A stretch of 58,192 bases of DNA from Thermoplasmata archaeon (GTDB lineage: Archaea > Thermoplasmatota > Thermoplasmata > Halarchaeoplasmatales > Halarchaeoplasmataceae). The notes under the pieces were generated by a model that made no database searches, was not told the DNA's origin, and saw only the letters and a list, made by a program, of their open reading frames with translations. Location: NCBI GenBank assembly GCA_003552585.1, contig PUNK01000020.1:1-58192 (forward strand). The letters are read 5' to 3'. Positions within the stretch are counted from its first letter, which is position 1. Each line of letters opens with the position of its first letter. This document shows, one piece after another, positions 17,663 through 26,720 of this stretch. The translations under genes and the position numbers were made by a program.

Positions 17663-18190
17663 ATGTCTGCAGACTCTTCGTCTAAAACCGAAAATAGGTA
17701 TTGTCCAAAATGTGAACGGAAGTTCATGAATGAGACTGATGGATGTCCTGAGTGTGGAACGGTCTTGGAGGTGCTAGAAGTAAAAGAAATATCCCCTGCC
17801 AGTAGGATTCCGCATGTTTCAGTTACTTCAGAGGATGGTGGGGAATTGACTAGTGAACTGGACCCAGATCGCACAATAGAATGCACCGAATGTGGATATG
17901 GAGTCAAATTGGATGAAATTTTTTGTCCAGAATGTGATAATGATATGGAGGATACCATACGAAATATTTTATTGGATGAGATGATGTCTCTTATCGACGA
18001 TGACAGTTTTGAGATCGACGAAGTCGACAGTTCCATTGTAATCGAGAAGATCAAATTGATGGCTCCCCTGTTGGGTAAAGAACAGGACGAACTTGATATG
18101 GAACTGAGTTTTATCTGTCCGATCTGCGGAGCTGAAGTTTCCGAGAGTGCTGAGACATGTCCAGGTTGCGGTGCGATATTTGAAGATTAG
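17663..18190 (+). CDS. Triple zinc-ribbon protein of unknown function
   Basis: A 175-residue acidic protein with three CxxC...CxxC ribbons: YCPKCERKF...GCPECGTV at residues 13-34, ECTECGYGV...FCPECDND in the middle, and ICPICGAEV...TCPGCGAIF at the C-terminus. The acidic spacers are probably flexible. Function is not recognised; it could be an adaptor for RNA polymerase or ribosomes. The ATG at 17663 has GAGGAG 7 nt before it, so the upstream TTG extension is rejected. Confidence 0.75.
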   Translation: MSADSSSKTENRYCPKCERKFMNETDGCPECGTVLEVLEVKEISPASRIPHVSVTSEDGGELTSELDPDRTIECTECGYGVKLDEIFCPECDNDMEDTIRNILLDEMMSLIDDDSFEIDEVDSSIVIEKIKLMAPLLGKEQDELDMELSFICPICGAEVSESAETCPGCGAIFED

Positions 18191-18227
18191 ATAATCTTTT
18201 AAATCTTGAAATCATTCAGTTAATGAT

Positions 18228-19406
18228 ATGTTCGAAGCAAGAGTTCTATCTAGAAAGAGTGAGCAAGAGTTAGTCAGATTGTTAAGTGATATCGGATGCG
18301 ATGTTAGGGGAATAGATATCATGGCCCCAAAAGGAGTATACCATCTTGTTGTCGCCCGAGACCTTGATCCTAGAGCGGCCAATATCGTTAAGCAGGAATT
18401 CTTATCAGCCGGAGGAGAGGTAGCAGTTTCTTGGAGCGCACTGAACCTATCCGAAGAGTCTAGCCAGATTTTGATGATGGGTACGAAAACCCATTACAGG
18501 ATAGCATTAAAAAAACTAGAGGAACAACCTTTTGACCTTCCAGAGTTGGCAGAAGAAGTTAACAGGGCAATTGATAGTTTTACCAAACCTAAGCCTTTCC
18601 CCTTGACGGGTGAGCGCAGAACTCACATAATGGGCATAATAAACGTTACGCCGGATAGCTTTTATGGTGGTGGAAAATTGATGGAAGTTGAGGCTGCTGT
18701 GGAAGAGGCAAAGAGGATGGAAGAGATGGGAGCGGATGTGATAGATGTGGGTGGTGAGAGCACAAGACCGGGAAGTGAGAGTATTCCCGTTGAGGAGGAG
18801 ATCAGCCGGATCGTCCCTGTAATTGAACAAACTTCCTCTGAAGTTGACATCCCTATAAGCGTTGACACTTATAAACCAGAAGTTGCTGAGGCCGCAGTAG
18901 ATGCAGGCTGCGATATGATCAACGATATCTACGCCCTTAGGAAGGATGGGATGGGTGAGATGGTCGCTCAACTTGATGTCCCCGTTGTTCTTATGCACAT
19001 GCAGGGAACACCAAAAACGATGCAAGAAGCACCTTTTTACGAGGATGTTATCGGTGAAATATATTCATTTTTAAACGAGAGAGCAAGTTATGCTGTAGAT
19101 GTGGGCATTGCAAAGGAGAAAATAATAATAGATCCGGGGATAGGATTCGGGAAACGTCTAGAGGACAACCTCGAAATAATCAATAGGTTGGAAGAATTTA
19201 ACTCTATGGGATATCCGATTCTCCTTGGCGCATCCAGGAAGAGTTTCCTCGGAGAGATTCTAAACAAGGATGCAGAAGAAAGACTATTTGGAACTTTGGG
19301 AATATCCGCGGCAGCAGTGCAAAAAAACGCTTCAGTTCTCAGAGTCCATGATGTTTCTGAGAATTTAGATGTGGTAAAAGCGGTAGAAGCCTTGAAGAGG
19401 TTATGA
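18228..19406 (+). CDS. folP: Dihydropteroate synthase with N-terminal extension
   Basis: Joins p-aminobenzoate-type substrate to the pterin pyrophosphate. The TIM-barrel part begins near residue 133 with HIMGIINVTPDSF and continues through DVIDVGGESTRPGSE, DIPISVDTYKPEVA, DMINDIYAL, VVLMHMQGTPKTMQ, IIIDPGIGFGKRLEDN and PILLGASRKSFLGE, all canonical. The first 120 residues (including PRAANIVKQEFLSAGGEVAVSW, split as PRAANIVKQEF and LSAGGEVAVSW, and LMMGTKTHYR) are an extra domain that I associate with dihydropteroate synthases of Clostridia and Chloroflexi, suggesting an inter-domain transfer. Cotranscribed with the Mth938-like gene. Confidence 0.88.
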   Translation: MFEARVLSRKSEQELVRLLSDIGCDVRGIDIMAPKGVYHLVVARDLDPRAANIVKQEFLSAGGEVAVSWSALNLSEESSQILMMGTKTHYRIALKKLEEQPFDLPELAEEVNRAIDSFTKPKPFPLTGERRTHIMGIINVTPDSFYGGGKLMEVEAAVEEAKRMEEMGADVIDVGGESTRPGSESIPVEEEISRIVPVIEQTSSEVDIPISVDTYKPEVAEAAVDAGCDMINDIYALRKDGMGEMVAQLDVPVVLMHMQGTPKTMQEAPFYEDVIGEIYSFLNERASYAVDVGIAKEKIIIDPGIGFGKRLEDNLEIINRLEEFNSMGYPILLGASRKSFLGEILNKDAEERLFGTLGISAAAVQKNASVLRVHDVSENLDVVKAVEALKRL

Positions 19407-19410
19407 TACT

Positions 19411-19755
19411 ATGCCTGATAGATTCATCGAAGCTTATAAGTTTGGTAGGATAAAGATAGAAGGAAAAGTTTACACCAGTGATGTCATATTACTTGGTGAA
19501 AGAGTGATACCAGGTTGGTATCGAAAGGAAGGACATCTGTTACAATCGAGGGATCTAGAAAAGGTAATTTCTTATCGACCAGACTTACTTATCATCGGTA
19601 CTGGTAACAGCGGTGTGATGAAAGTTTCACCCTCGGTTAAGGACGAACTCGATTTTCAGGTTAGATCGATGAGAACAAAACTTGCCTGTGAGAAGTATAA
19701 CTCAGCTTTAAATGAAAACGTCAAGCTGGCTGGTGCATTTCATCTCACTTGTTAA
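19411..19755 (+). CDS. Mth938-like domain protein
   Basis: A 114-residue protein with the Mth938/AAMDC/NDUFAF3 fold. FGRIKIEGKVYTSDVILL, the conserved PGWYRKEGH, PDLLIIGTGNSGVMKVS and the EKYNSALNENVKLAGAFHLTC end (quoted in parts: EKYNSAL, LAGAFHLTC) match the family. Biochemical role is unknown in archaea. It starts 4 nt after folP and its 3' end overlaps the convergent FAH gene by 11 nt. Confidence 0.83.
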   Translation: MPDRFIEAYKFGRIKIEGKVYTSDVILLGERVIPGWYRKEGHLLQSRDLEKVISYRPDLLIIGTGNSGVMKVSPSVKDELDFQVRSMRTKLACEKYNSALNENVKLAGAFHLTC

Positions 19756-20479
19756 GAGAAACTGGATTTTTTAAAACACCGATCCCTTCGATTTCTATTT
19801 CTATCGTGTCCCCCTCAGTGATGGGACCTACCCCTGATGGTGTGCCGGTCGATATGATATCTCCAGGTTCTAGAGTCATATATCTACTTATCTCTTCTAT
19901 CAACTCAGGTATTGAAAATAACATCTTATCTATAGACGATTTCTGTCTGATATCTCCATTCAATCTAGTGGTTATTTTAGCGTCTGAGGGGACCTCATCC
20001 AGTGTGGCTATAACCGGACCTACAGGAGCAGCGCAATCAAAGGCCTTTCCCCTCACCCAGTTCCTTTCTTTCCTTTGGTCGTCACGGTTTGAAATGTCGT
20101 TAACACAGGTGTAACCTAAGATGTATTCTTCACTCTCTTCTATTGCTACATTTTTACACTGTTTATTTATGACCACGCCCAATTCTCCCTCATAATCCAC
20201 TCTTTTCTTTTTCCTAGGTATAAATATTGTATTTAGATGACCTACAAGTGTGTTTGGCGGTTTCAAAAATAGTTCTGGTCTTGATGGTTTTTCACGCCCC
20301 GTTTCCTCTATGTGATCTAGATAATTTAGCCCTATACATACGATCTTAGAAGGTTTACATGGGGGAAGGATATCTACTTCTTCTAAATCATATCGTATAT
20401 TTCCCGCATTTAATTTATCACCTTTCCATTCTCCGAGCCTCGTGTATCCAGAAGGATCTTTAAATCTAACGATCTTCAT
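19745..20479 (-). CDS. Fumarylacetoacetate hydrolase-family protein
   Basis: FAH-superfamily enzyme, probably a 2-keto-diacid hydrolase, decarboxylase or isomerase. Motifs: KIVCIGLNYLDHIEETG, PELFLKPPNTLVG, VDYEGELGVVINK with the metal-binding glutamates, YTCVNDISNRDDQ, RGKAFDCAAPVGP, and PGDIISTGTPSGVGPI. The ATG at 20479 lies about 30 nt after a TATA-like box near 20503-20515, fitting a leaderless start; a GTG at 20545 would overlap the HEAT gene. The exact substrate cannot be told. Confidence 0.85.
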   Translation of the reverse strand: MKIVRFKDPSGYTRLGEWKGDKLNAGNIRYDLEEVDILPPCKPSKIVCIGLNYLDHIEETGREKPSRPELFLKPPNTLVGHLNTIFIPRKKKRVDYEGELGVVINKQCKNVAIEESEEYILGYTCVNDISNRDDQRKERNWVRGKAFDCAAPVGPVIATLDEVPSDAKITTRLNGDIRQKSSIDKMLFSIPELIEEISRYMTLEPGDIISTGTPSGVGPITEGDTIEIEIEGIGVLKNPVSLNK

Positions 20480-20537
20480 GTAGTTATGATTAGAGAAGCG
20501 TGTCATATATTTTTCTATCGGGTAAAAAAAACGATCT

Positions 20538-21845
20538 TCAATCACTAAAAAGGTCGTTAAAGGTATTAATCACATCTTCATCAGATTCTAGTTTTATTTT
20601 ATCTTTGACTTCCTTTATTAAATCGTCATTTTCATCTGCCAATTTTGCAAAGGATTTTATGGCACTCGCTCTGACCCATTTGTCAGTATCGTCCATAGCT
20701 CTTAAGAGGGATTTAAAGGAATATTCTTTTTGTCGCTTGTTCATATCTTTTGTATCTATTCTACCTAAAGCTTCAACACTTTTTTGCCTGACCTTCCAAC
20801 TCTCGTGTTCGATCCCTTCAAACAGATGGTCGATTCCCTTCCTATCTCCCGCAGAACCAAGAGCGTATGCTAACATCAACTTTTCATGATCATCGCATGA
20901 ATCTAGTTTTTCGTAGACCAATTTCTTATTGCTATTTACTACGGAGGAGAGTGCATCAGCGATGCCCCATTTTACTTGGGGGTTATGTTCCTTGAATAGA
21001 GCCGACAACAAGTATTCAAGGACCTCCTCACCCCCGATCTTTCCTATCGATCTTGCCCAGGCTATACGTAATGACGCCTTTTCATGTTCTTCGAATTCGC
21101 TCAATTCACTCGGGATCTCTTCTATCTCCTGCTCAGATAATGACTTTATGGCTGCCTCCTGCACATGTTCGTTATCCTCCTTTCTCAAAATATTCAGCAA
21201 TGAATCTGTCACGTCTTTTCCCTTCACTCTGCCCAATGCTTTTACGGCCTCTTCTCTGACCCTCCATTGACCATCTTTCAGTGCTTCTAAAAGTATATCT
21301 TTGTTATCGCCCCGATCTCCTAAAGCCTGGATGGCGATCTCTCTGACCTCTTTATTCCCATTCCTATAGCAATTGATCAATAACTCATCGTCTCCTAATA
21401 CTTTTAAAGCATATGTCAGCTCTGGCTGGAGTGATTCTTCGTCAGTATATTTTTCTAAGTGATCTAAAGCCTCAGGGGCCTCTATTTTACCCAGTGATTC
21501 AACAGCTCTTTTTCTAACTTCCAGCTCCTCGTCATCGAGAAGACCAACAAGGGACTCCATAACAGTTTCATCACCTATCTCTCCTAGTGCTATGGCGACA
21601 TCGTGACGAACTATCCATGACTCATCATCGAGAGCCCCTATCAAAACATCCTTTATCTCTTCTAATTCACCAAAATGAGATAACACGAGTGCTGAATTAC
21701 CCCTTATCGTGGGGTCCTCGTCCTTCTCGAGAGCTTTTTTTGCTTCAAGGATCACCTTATCCCTTTCCATATCTTCGAACCTGCTTAGGACATCGATGCT
21801 CCCATCGATGAGTTTACCGAGCATTTCTCTGAAATCTTCCTCCAT
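20538..21845 (-). CDS. HEAT-repeat protein
   Basis: A 435-residue alpha-solenoid of about 12 PBS-lyase-type HEAT repeats of about 31 residues. Typical units are DDESWIVRHDVAIALGEIG, DEELEVRKRAVESLGKIE and DGQWRVREEAVKALGRVK. No catalytic domain or signal peptide is visible. Such proteins usually serve as protein-binding scaffolds. Its ATG abuts the gatE stop codon with no gap, so it is translationally coupled to gatE; a link to amidotransferase assembly is possible but unproven. Confidence 0.85.
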   Translation of the reverse strand: MEEDFREMLGKLIDGSIDVLSRFEDMERDKVILEAKKALEKDEDPTIRGNSALVLSHFGELEEIKDVLIGALDDESWIVRHDVAIALGEIGDETVMESLVGLLDDEELEVRKRAVESLGKIEAPEALDHLEKYTDEESLQPELTYALKVLGDDELLINCYRNGNKEVREIAIQALGDRGDNKDILLEALKDGQWRVREEAVKALGRVKGKDVTDSLLNILRKEDNEHVQEAAIKSLSEQEIEEIPSELSEFEEHEKASLRIAWARSIGKIGGEEVLEYLLSALFKEHNPQVKWGIADALSSVVNSNKKLVYEKLDSCDDHEKLMLAYALGSAGDRKGIDHLFEGIEHESWKVRQKSVEALGRIDTKDMNKRQKEYSFKSLLRAMDDTDKWVRASAIKSFAKLADENDDLIKEVKDKIKLESDEDVINTFNDLFSD

Positions 21846-23726
21846 CTAATCTACCCTTTTTACCAACTCTTCTTTCAACACTCTACTAACGTCTTTGCCG
21901 TCAACTTTGCCTCTGAATTCCTTCATGATCACACCCATCAACGGCCCCATAGCACCCATCTGTCGATCTTCTATTAGATCTTGTTTCTTATCGAGGATGT
22001 CACTGATGACTTCTCTGAGTTTGTCCTCCTCCACACTCTCAAGACCGGCTTCTTCTACAACTTTATCTATACTTTTACCCCGTAAAACTCCCTTCATAAC
22101 AGTAGGTATGCCTTCTTTGGCAAAATCACCGTCTTCTACACGTAAAAGTATATCTTTGAATTTTTTCGAGGTGATCAATTTTTCGATTTCGTATCCATCT
22201 CTTTCTAGATCCGGGAAGATGTGTAAGAAGGTGTTCACAACTATGGAAGGAGTGCATCCTGCTGTCACAGCCTCTTCGAATAGATCATCGTATTCCTTTT
22301 TGAAAAGCTGGTTCGCTTGCTGTTTATTCAAACCGTATTCATCTACAAATCTCTTTATCTTCACCTCAGGCTTCTCCGGAAGCTCTATCTCTTTTAACAT
22401 CTCTTCTTTTATCAATACTGGGGGTATATCTGTCTCGGGGTACATCCTTGCTTCACCGGAAAGAGGTCTTGAAAATTTCGTGGTCCCATCCAGCTGAGCC
22501 TCTCGGGTCTCTTCTGGCACCCCTTTCAGTGCTAGACCACAGCGCTGGATGACCTTTTCTAGAGCTTTTTTGGCCTTTTCTTCATGCTCCACGACGATAG
22601 CGAAGGCATCCTTTTCTCCACAATCGAGATGATCCGATATCCTTTCTTTCTCATCCTTGGTAATACCATATTTTGGCAGTTCATCACTGTGGAATATCCC
22701 AGCAACTCCAGCCTTACGGGCATAATCGGCTAATTCGGGACCTAGTTTCGGCTCCCCATCCGGACCCCTTAAGACTCCATCGAACCCTTCCAATTTTACT
22801 GAAAAGATCCGCTTTCCCTCATCTCTAGCTCTCAAAACTATACTGCTACTGGTCTCGGAAAATAAATCAGTTATTTCTATTATCTCTCCATCAACGGCTG
22901 CCTTCCTTTCATGAAGTTCATCCATGATGTTTAGAAGCATGAGTTGTCTTTCAACTTCGTTTACGATGTAATCGGGCAGCATCCTCAGCTCCTGCACACC
23001 TTTGATTTCAACCCTTGCACCGCGGGCTATCGATATATTCACATCTTCCCGGATGGTACCTATCCCTCTCTTTACCTGCTTCGTCGCTCTCAAAAGTCCT
23101 CCGATGTACCGCGCTACTTCTTTAGCTTCCTCAGGTGTGTTGATGTCTGGATCAGTCGCTATCTCTATGAGTGGTATACCTAGACGATCCAATCTGTAAA
23201 TCTTTTCCTTCTTCTTTTTTTCCACACTACGTGCAGCGTCTTCTTCTAAACAGATCGTCGAAATACCGATGTCTTTACCATCAACGGTGATCTTTCCATC
23301 TGTCGCTAGAAGACCCGTACGCTGAAATCCAGATGTATTCGAACCGTCGATCACTATCTTGCGCATAAAGTGCAATTCGTCTGCGATATTGGCTTTCATC
23401 AGCAAAGCCATCTTAAGTGCTAGGACAAACGCATCCTCGTCCGGCCCTACGGGAGGCTCCTCGTCAAGCTCGACTAGACACGAGGATTCTTTGGGTGTTT
23501 GGTACCTGAACCTTAATCCCTTCTGAGCTTCCATCAAAGCTGCTTTATCTACCTCACCTAGTTCGCTCTGAGTCACTCTAAGATATCTCCTAACTTCCTC
23601 ACCTTTTTTGTCCGTCATGATAGAAGGGCATCGGCAGAAAAGTTTTCGGGTATCCAGTTGTTGATGGATTTCAAGTCCCACTCTTAATCCTAACTCTTCG
23701 TGGTCAAGTTCGCTCATCTGTATCAC
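21846..23726 (-). CDS. gatE: Glutamyl-tRNA(Gln) amidotransferase subunit E
   Basis: tRNA-binding kinase/transamidase subunit of the archaeal GatDE complex that converts Glu-tRNA(Gln) to Gln-tRNA(Gln). Visible: GLRVGLEIHQQLDTRKLFCRCPS (in parts: GLRVGLEIHQQLDT, LFCRCPS), SSCLVELDEEPP, EIATDPDINTPEEAKEV, VKRGIGTIREDVNISIARG, then an AspRS-like insertion and a C-terminal helical YqeY-like tail (GAMGPLMGVIMKEFRGK). Length (626) is normal. The GTG at 23726 has AAGGAGG 5 nt upstream; the ATG at 23717 is an alternative. Overlaps gatD by 4 nt. Confidence 0.95.
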   Translation of the reverse strand: MIQMSELDHEELGLRVGLEIHQQLDTRKLFCRCPSIMTDKKGEEVRRYLRVTQSELGEVDKAALMEAQKGLRFRYQTPKESSCLVELDEEPPVGPDEDAFVLALKMALLMKANIADELHFMRKIVIDGSNTSGFQRTGLLATDGKITVDGKDIGISTICLEEDAARSVEKKKKEKIYRLDRLGIPLIEIATDPDINTPEEAKEVARYIGGLLRATKQVKRGIGTIREDVNISIARGARVEIKGVQELRMLPDYIVNEVERQLMLLNIMDELHERKAAVDGEIIEITDLFSETSSSIVLRARDEGKRIFSVKLEGFDGVLRGPDGEPKLGPELADYARKAGVAGIFHSDELPKYGITKDEKERISDHLDCGEKDAFAIVVEHEEKAKKALEKVIQRCGLALKGVPEETREAQLDGTTKFSRPLSGEARMYPETDIPPVLIKEEMLKEIELPEKPEVKIKRFVDEYGLNKQQANQLFKKEYDDLFEEAVTAGCTPSIVVNTFLHIFPDLERDGYEIEKLITSKKFKDILLRVEDGDFAKEGIPTVMKGVLRGKSIDKVVEEAGLESVEEDKLREVISDILDKKQDLIEDRQMGAMGPLMGVIMKEFRGKVDGKDVSRVLKEELVKRVD

Positions 23727-24979
23727 CGCACCCTCCTTTCACTGATCTCTCCACGTATGTTTTTCTGCATGACCGAGGCAGTGTCTTCTTCGAGGGTCAA
23801 TGCCCACATCAACTTTACTAAAGCTGTCTCAGGCAGCATATCTTCACATGATATCGCCCCTGCATCCAATAGTTTTCGACCACTTGAGTATATATTGCAG
23901 TTCACCGTGCCGTGGATACATTGGGTGGTGATGACGACTATCTTACCGTCCTTTACATGATCATCAACAGATGATATCACGGGTGAGGGGAGGTGACCCA
24001 AACCTGTTCCCATCATCACTATGCCGTCTTTTTCCCTTTTTAGGATGTCTTCATCCATGCCCGGATGAGCGTATATCAAAGAGACGTTGGGATTTATACC
24101 ACCCTTCATACGAGGTTTTTTATCCGGATCTGGCGCCTTACCCTCGATCTCGATATCCTCTGTGATAGGATCGACCCATCCAACCGGATCTCCATTTATC
24201 GTTAGAAATGCATCTCTTCGGCTAGTATGCATCTTTCTCACTTTCGTTCCTTTATGTATGGCACACCATCCATCGTCTAGATCATCGTGCATCACCACAA
24301 ATACACCGGATACATCTGCCTTGGCCACTTCTACAGCGGAAAGTAGGTTGAGGTTCGAGTCACTTGAAGGTCGATCACTAGAACGCTGGGAGCCAACAAG
24401 CACTACTGGACCAGGTAGGTCCTCCAATAAAAATGAAAGTGCTGCGGAAGTGTAACCCATGGTATCTGTTCCGTGGGCTACGACGACTCCTTCGGCACCC
24501 GCTTCGAATTCTTTGATCACTGCATCAGCGATCTCGATCCAATCTTGTGGTTCGATATCCTCACTTAGTTTACTGAACAGAACTTTGACCGAAGGTGAGC
24601 ATCTTTCTGCCAGTTCTGGATTTGAATAGATCATCTCTTCCGCTGTCTGAGCTGGATGTACCGCGCCGGTATGATAATCGACATAACTCGCGATGGTTCC
24701 CCCCGTTGCCAGTATGGATATCATCGGATGGTGATCTTTTATGGGTGGTAAGTCAACCTCTTCTTCTCCAATTTCACCTTTACTCTCCAACACTTTGACC
24801 TCTTTGTCAGATCGAACGCGGAGGCCTATGTTGTATCCGTTATCAAGTTTCAAAACCATTATGTCATCTGCACTGAAACGGTGGGTGGGCATGAGTATAC
24901 CAGTATACTCCTTTCCATCTTCCTCGACCTTTATCCTGTCTCCCACGGAGACCTCCTTCAGCGGAATCTCTCTCATCAT
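23723..24979 (-). CDS. gatD: Glutamyl-tRNA(Gln) amidotransferase subunit D
   Basis: Asparaginase-like subunit that releases ammonia from glutamine for GatE. An N-terminal barrel (VGDRIKVEEDGKEYTGILMP) precedes the asparaginase domain with ILATGGTIASYVD (catalytic Thr), VVVAHGTDTMGYTS and VVLVGSQRSSDRPSSDS, then GTVNCNIYSSGRKLLDAGA near the end. The ATG pair at 24979/24976 lies 25 nt from a box A at 25004-25013, indicating a leaderless message; the GTG at 25042 would run into the neighbouring gene. First gene of gatD-gatE-HEAT. Confidence 0.94.
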   Translation of the reverse strand: MMREIPLKEVSVGDRIKVEEDGKEYTGILMPTHRFSADDIMVLKLDNGYNIGLRVRSDKEVKVLESKGEIGEEEVDLPPIKDHHPMISILATGGTIASYVDYHTGAVHPAQTAEEMIYSNPELAERCSPSVKVLFSKLSEDIEPQDWIEIADAVIKEFEAGAEGVVVAHGTDTMGYTSAALSFLLEDLPGPVVLVGSQRSSDRPSSDSNLNLLSAVEVAKADVSGVFVVMHDDLDDGWCAIHKGTKVRKMHTSRRDAFLTINGDPVGWVDPITEDIEIEGKAPDPDKKPRMKGGINPNVSLIYAHPGMDEDILKREKDGIVMMGTGLGHLPSPVISSVDDHVKDGKIVVITTQCIHGTVNCNIYSSGRKLLDAGAISCEDMLPETALVKLMWALTLEEDTASVMQKNIRGEISERRVR

Positions 24980-25003
24980 ATCGAACTGGGATACTCGCAG
25001 GGG

Positions 25004-25013
25004 TTTAAAAATT
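25004..25013 (-). promoter_or_regulatory. Box A of gatDE
   Basis: On the minus strand this reads AATTTTTAAA, centred about 28 nt before the gatD ATG at 24979. It overlaps the spacing expected for a leaderless transcript. Confidence 0.45.
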
Positions 25014-25023
25014 GTTTGTGTTT

Positions 25024-26127
25024 CTAAAACATCTTTCCCCACGTATGCTCAAAATTTGCGTGAGTTTTACCGAGATCTTCTTTTTTAACTTTGAGAGTGC
25101 CGTCTTTTTTCTCGAACTCAAAATCTAACAAGTTGGCAGGGTATTCATTGTAATACAGAATGGACTTCATACCGTACTTTCGGGGCTGCTGGAATCTCCA
25201 GTATGCTCTGGAGTATGCTTTCAATACGATGCGAATACGCTTATCCTCATCTTCACCCGTAACGACGAATACCGGCATGTCGTCTTCGAAATGATGTCTC
25301 ACATCAACGGACTTCGAACTAAAATCAAACTCGGAATCTGTTTCCTTATGATAGAACAAAATTGAGCCTGAAAGAGAGAGATCTCCGAAGTCGAGCTTTG
25401 ATCTTTGTTTCTTTTTTGTTCTAAATATCTGAGGGCCGATGAATGGATTGAAGTAGTGGATAAAGCTCCCGGTTTCACAGTGTACCAGTCCCCAGTACCA
25501 CGGCATGGCGGGGGCATTCACGTTCACCCTCTGGAAATAGCCAGACCCCTTTACTTTTTTTCCCTCTATTACCCCTTTTAATTTCATACCATAGATCTTC
25601 ATAATATTATAGCTGTATTTTTTAGTATAGTAATTCTCTTTGAATCGGTGCTTCTGTAGGAAATCGTTCCAAGGAGTAAGTTCGAATCTAAAATCATTTT
25701 CCTCGTCTATTATGTTAACCCGGTATTTATCAGGAGAACCGAAGAATCTGTAATCCGCTCCATTACTTCGGGGAACCAGCTTTCCTTTTTCACCATTTTT
25801 AAACACCTTGAAGTCCATATCGTCTAATACGATCGGTTCGTACATATCCTCTCCATCGAACCACCATGCAGCCGTCATCCCGTCGAACTCCAAACCGCCG
25901 TTCTCCTTCACAGGTAGTTTACTCACCGACCACCGCTTGTCGTTGACCAATATATCATCGGTGTACTTTGTGGACCAGAGTATCATCAACTGCTTCGGTC
26001 GATTTGGATTCTTCGGATTTTCTATAAAGAACATCCACCACCACCAGTACCATGAGATATCGGGAAGCATGTTGTCAAACTTAAGTGTCCATGGACTGCT
26101 GTAGTCTTGAGAATTATTATGCGGCAT
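25024..26127 (-). CDS. Tryptophan-rich hypothetical protein, possible CrtC/AttH-like beta-barrel
   Basis: A 367-residue protein I cannot assign. It is unusually rich in aromatic residues: SWYWWWWMFF near residue 29, AAWWFDGEDM near 88, and MPWYWGLVHCETGSFIHYF near 218. The last, after KGSGYFQRV, resembles the substrate-pocket pattern of CrtC/AttH lipocalin-like hydratases; this is a weak similarity judged by eye. No signal peptide or membrane helix. A box A (CTTTATAACTTG on the minus strand, about 26150-26160) predicts a leaderless start at the ATG. It lies between gatD and a broken RHS gene, in a small accessory island. Confidence 0.7.
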   Translation of the reverse strand: MPHNNSQDYSSPWTLKFDNMLPDISWYWWWWMFFIENPKNPNRPKQLMILWSTKYTDDILVNDKRWSVSKLPVKENGGLEFDGMTAAWWFDGEDMYEPIVLDDMDFKVFKNGEKGKLVPRSNGADYRFFGSPDKYRVNIIDEENDFRFELTPWNDFLQKHRFKENYYTKKYSYNIMKIYGMKLKGVIEGKKVKGSGYFQRVNVNAPAMPWYWGLVHCETGSFIHYFNPFIGPQIFRTKKKQRSKLDFGDLSLSGSILFYHKETDSEFDFSSKSVDVRHHFEDDMPVFVVTGEDEDKRIRIVLKAYSRAYWRFQQPRKYGMKSILYYNEYPANLLDFEFEKKDGTLKVKKEDLGKTHANFEHTWGKMF

Positions 26128-26714
26128 CTGGATTTCTACACAGGTTCAAGTTATAAAGTTTATCGGTATCCCGGAACTGGACGGGGTTGTTCCGCACGTA
26201 AGCGTACATGTTCGGCCCGTCGACCATCCCCAGCGGATCTACTGGAATTGCCGTGCAATTCCATCGATCTTTGGAATTCCATAGGAATTCCGAAACATCT
26301 CTGCTGATGAACCTGCTCTGCTGCGGCGAGTACATCCGTGCGCGGTAGTAGTACTAGCCGGTCTCGTTGTAATCACTATCGCCCATCTGTACCAGGCGAT
26401 TCGCATCATCATACTCGCTTTGCAATTCTTCTACCACCCCTTCGTCAACATAATATGTTCTTCCTATTATATTACTCCTTCGGTCGTAATCGTAATCTAC
26501 AGCCGTTCCATCCGGGTACTCGACAGAAGTTAGACGACTTTCGCCGTCGTACTCATAATATGTGGAGTAATGGATCCCCACTTCATCACCCCTCTCACGC
26601 ATGAGAGTCCTCCTACCGTTGACATCGTACTCGTACTCGAAAGACGATATCAGAGATGAATTCGAACGGACGTTGGATATATATGTTAGATAATTCACTC
26701 CTGTCTATAACCTG
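26117..26714 (-). pseudogene. Truncated RHS/YD-repeat gene remnant
   Basis: The minus strand encodes YD repeats (FEYEYDVNGRRTLM, YEYDGESRLTSVEYPDG, SEYDDANRLVQMG) and then the RHS core motif YYYRARMYSP, FISRD and PLGMVDGPNMYAYVRNNPV in one frame. Two in-frame TAG codons interrupt it: at 26705-26707 and at 26354-26356 (ETG-stop-YYYRAR). A 57-nt insertion splits FISRD from PLG. The 5' part is missing: upstream lies the IS605-like element and then the promoter of the next gene. RHS proteins are normally very large secreted or wall-associated polymorphic proteins; only about 200 codons remain, and the polymorphic C-terminal tip is absent. Confidence 0.8.
26240..26296. repeat. 57-nt palindromic in-frame insertion in the RHS remnant
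   Basis: Without these 57 bases the RHS core would read the canonical FISRDPLGMVDGPN. The insertion holds two palindromic parts: GGAATTGCCGTGCAATTCC and GGAATTCCATAGGAATTCC. It is flanked by ATC on both sides (26237-26239 and 26297-26299), a possible 3-nt target duplication. Its length is a multiple of three, so it keeps the frame. Confidence 0.55.
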
Positions 26715-26720
26715 TTCAGA

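Noticed and set aside
21341-21845. Repeated HEAT coding units as DNA tandem repeats
   Set aside because: The periodicity is at protein level (about 31 residues); the DNA units are too divergent to be a recent repeat array.
26117-26714. RHS fragments as intact small genes, or TAG read through as pyrrolysine
   Set aside because: TAG is used as an ordinary stop by genes here (Hel308, GatE, Lhr), the motif order continues in one frame across the stops, and the 5' part is missing. Decay is the simpler explanation.
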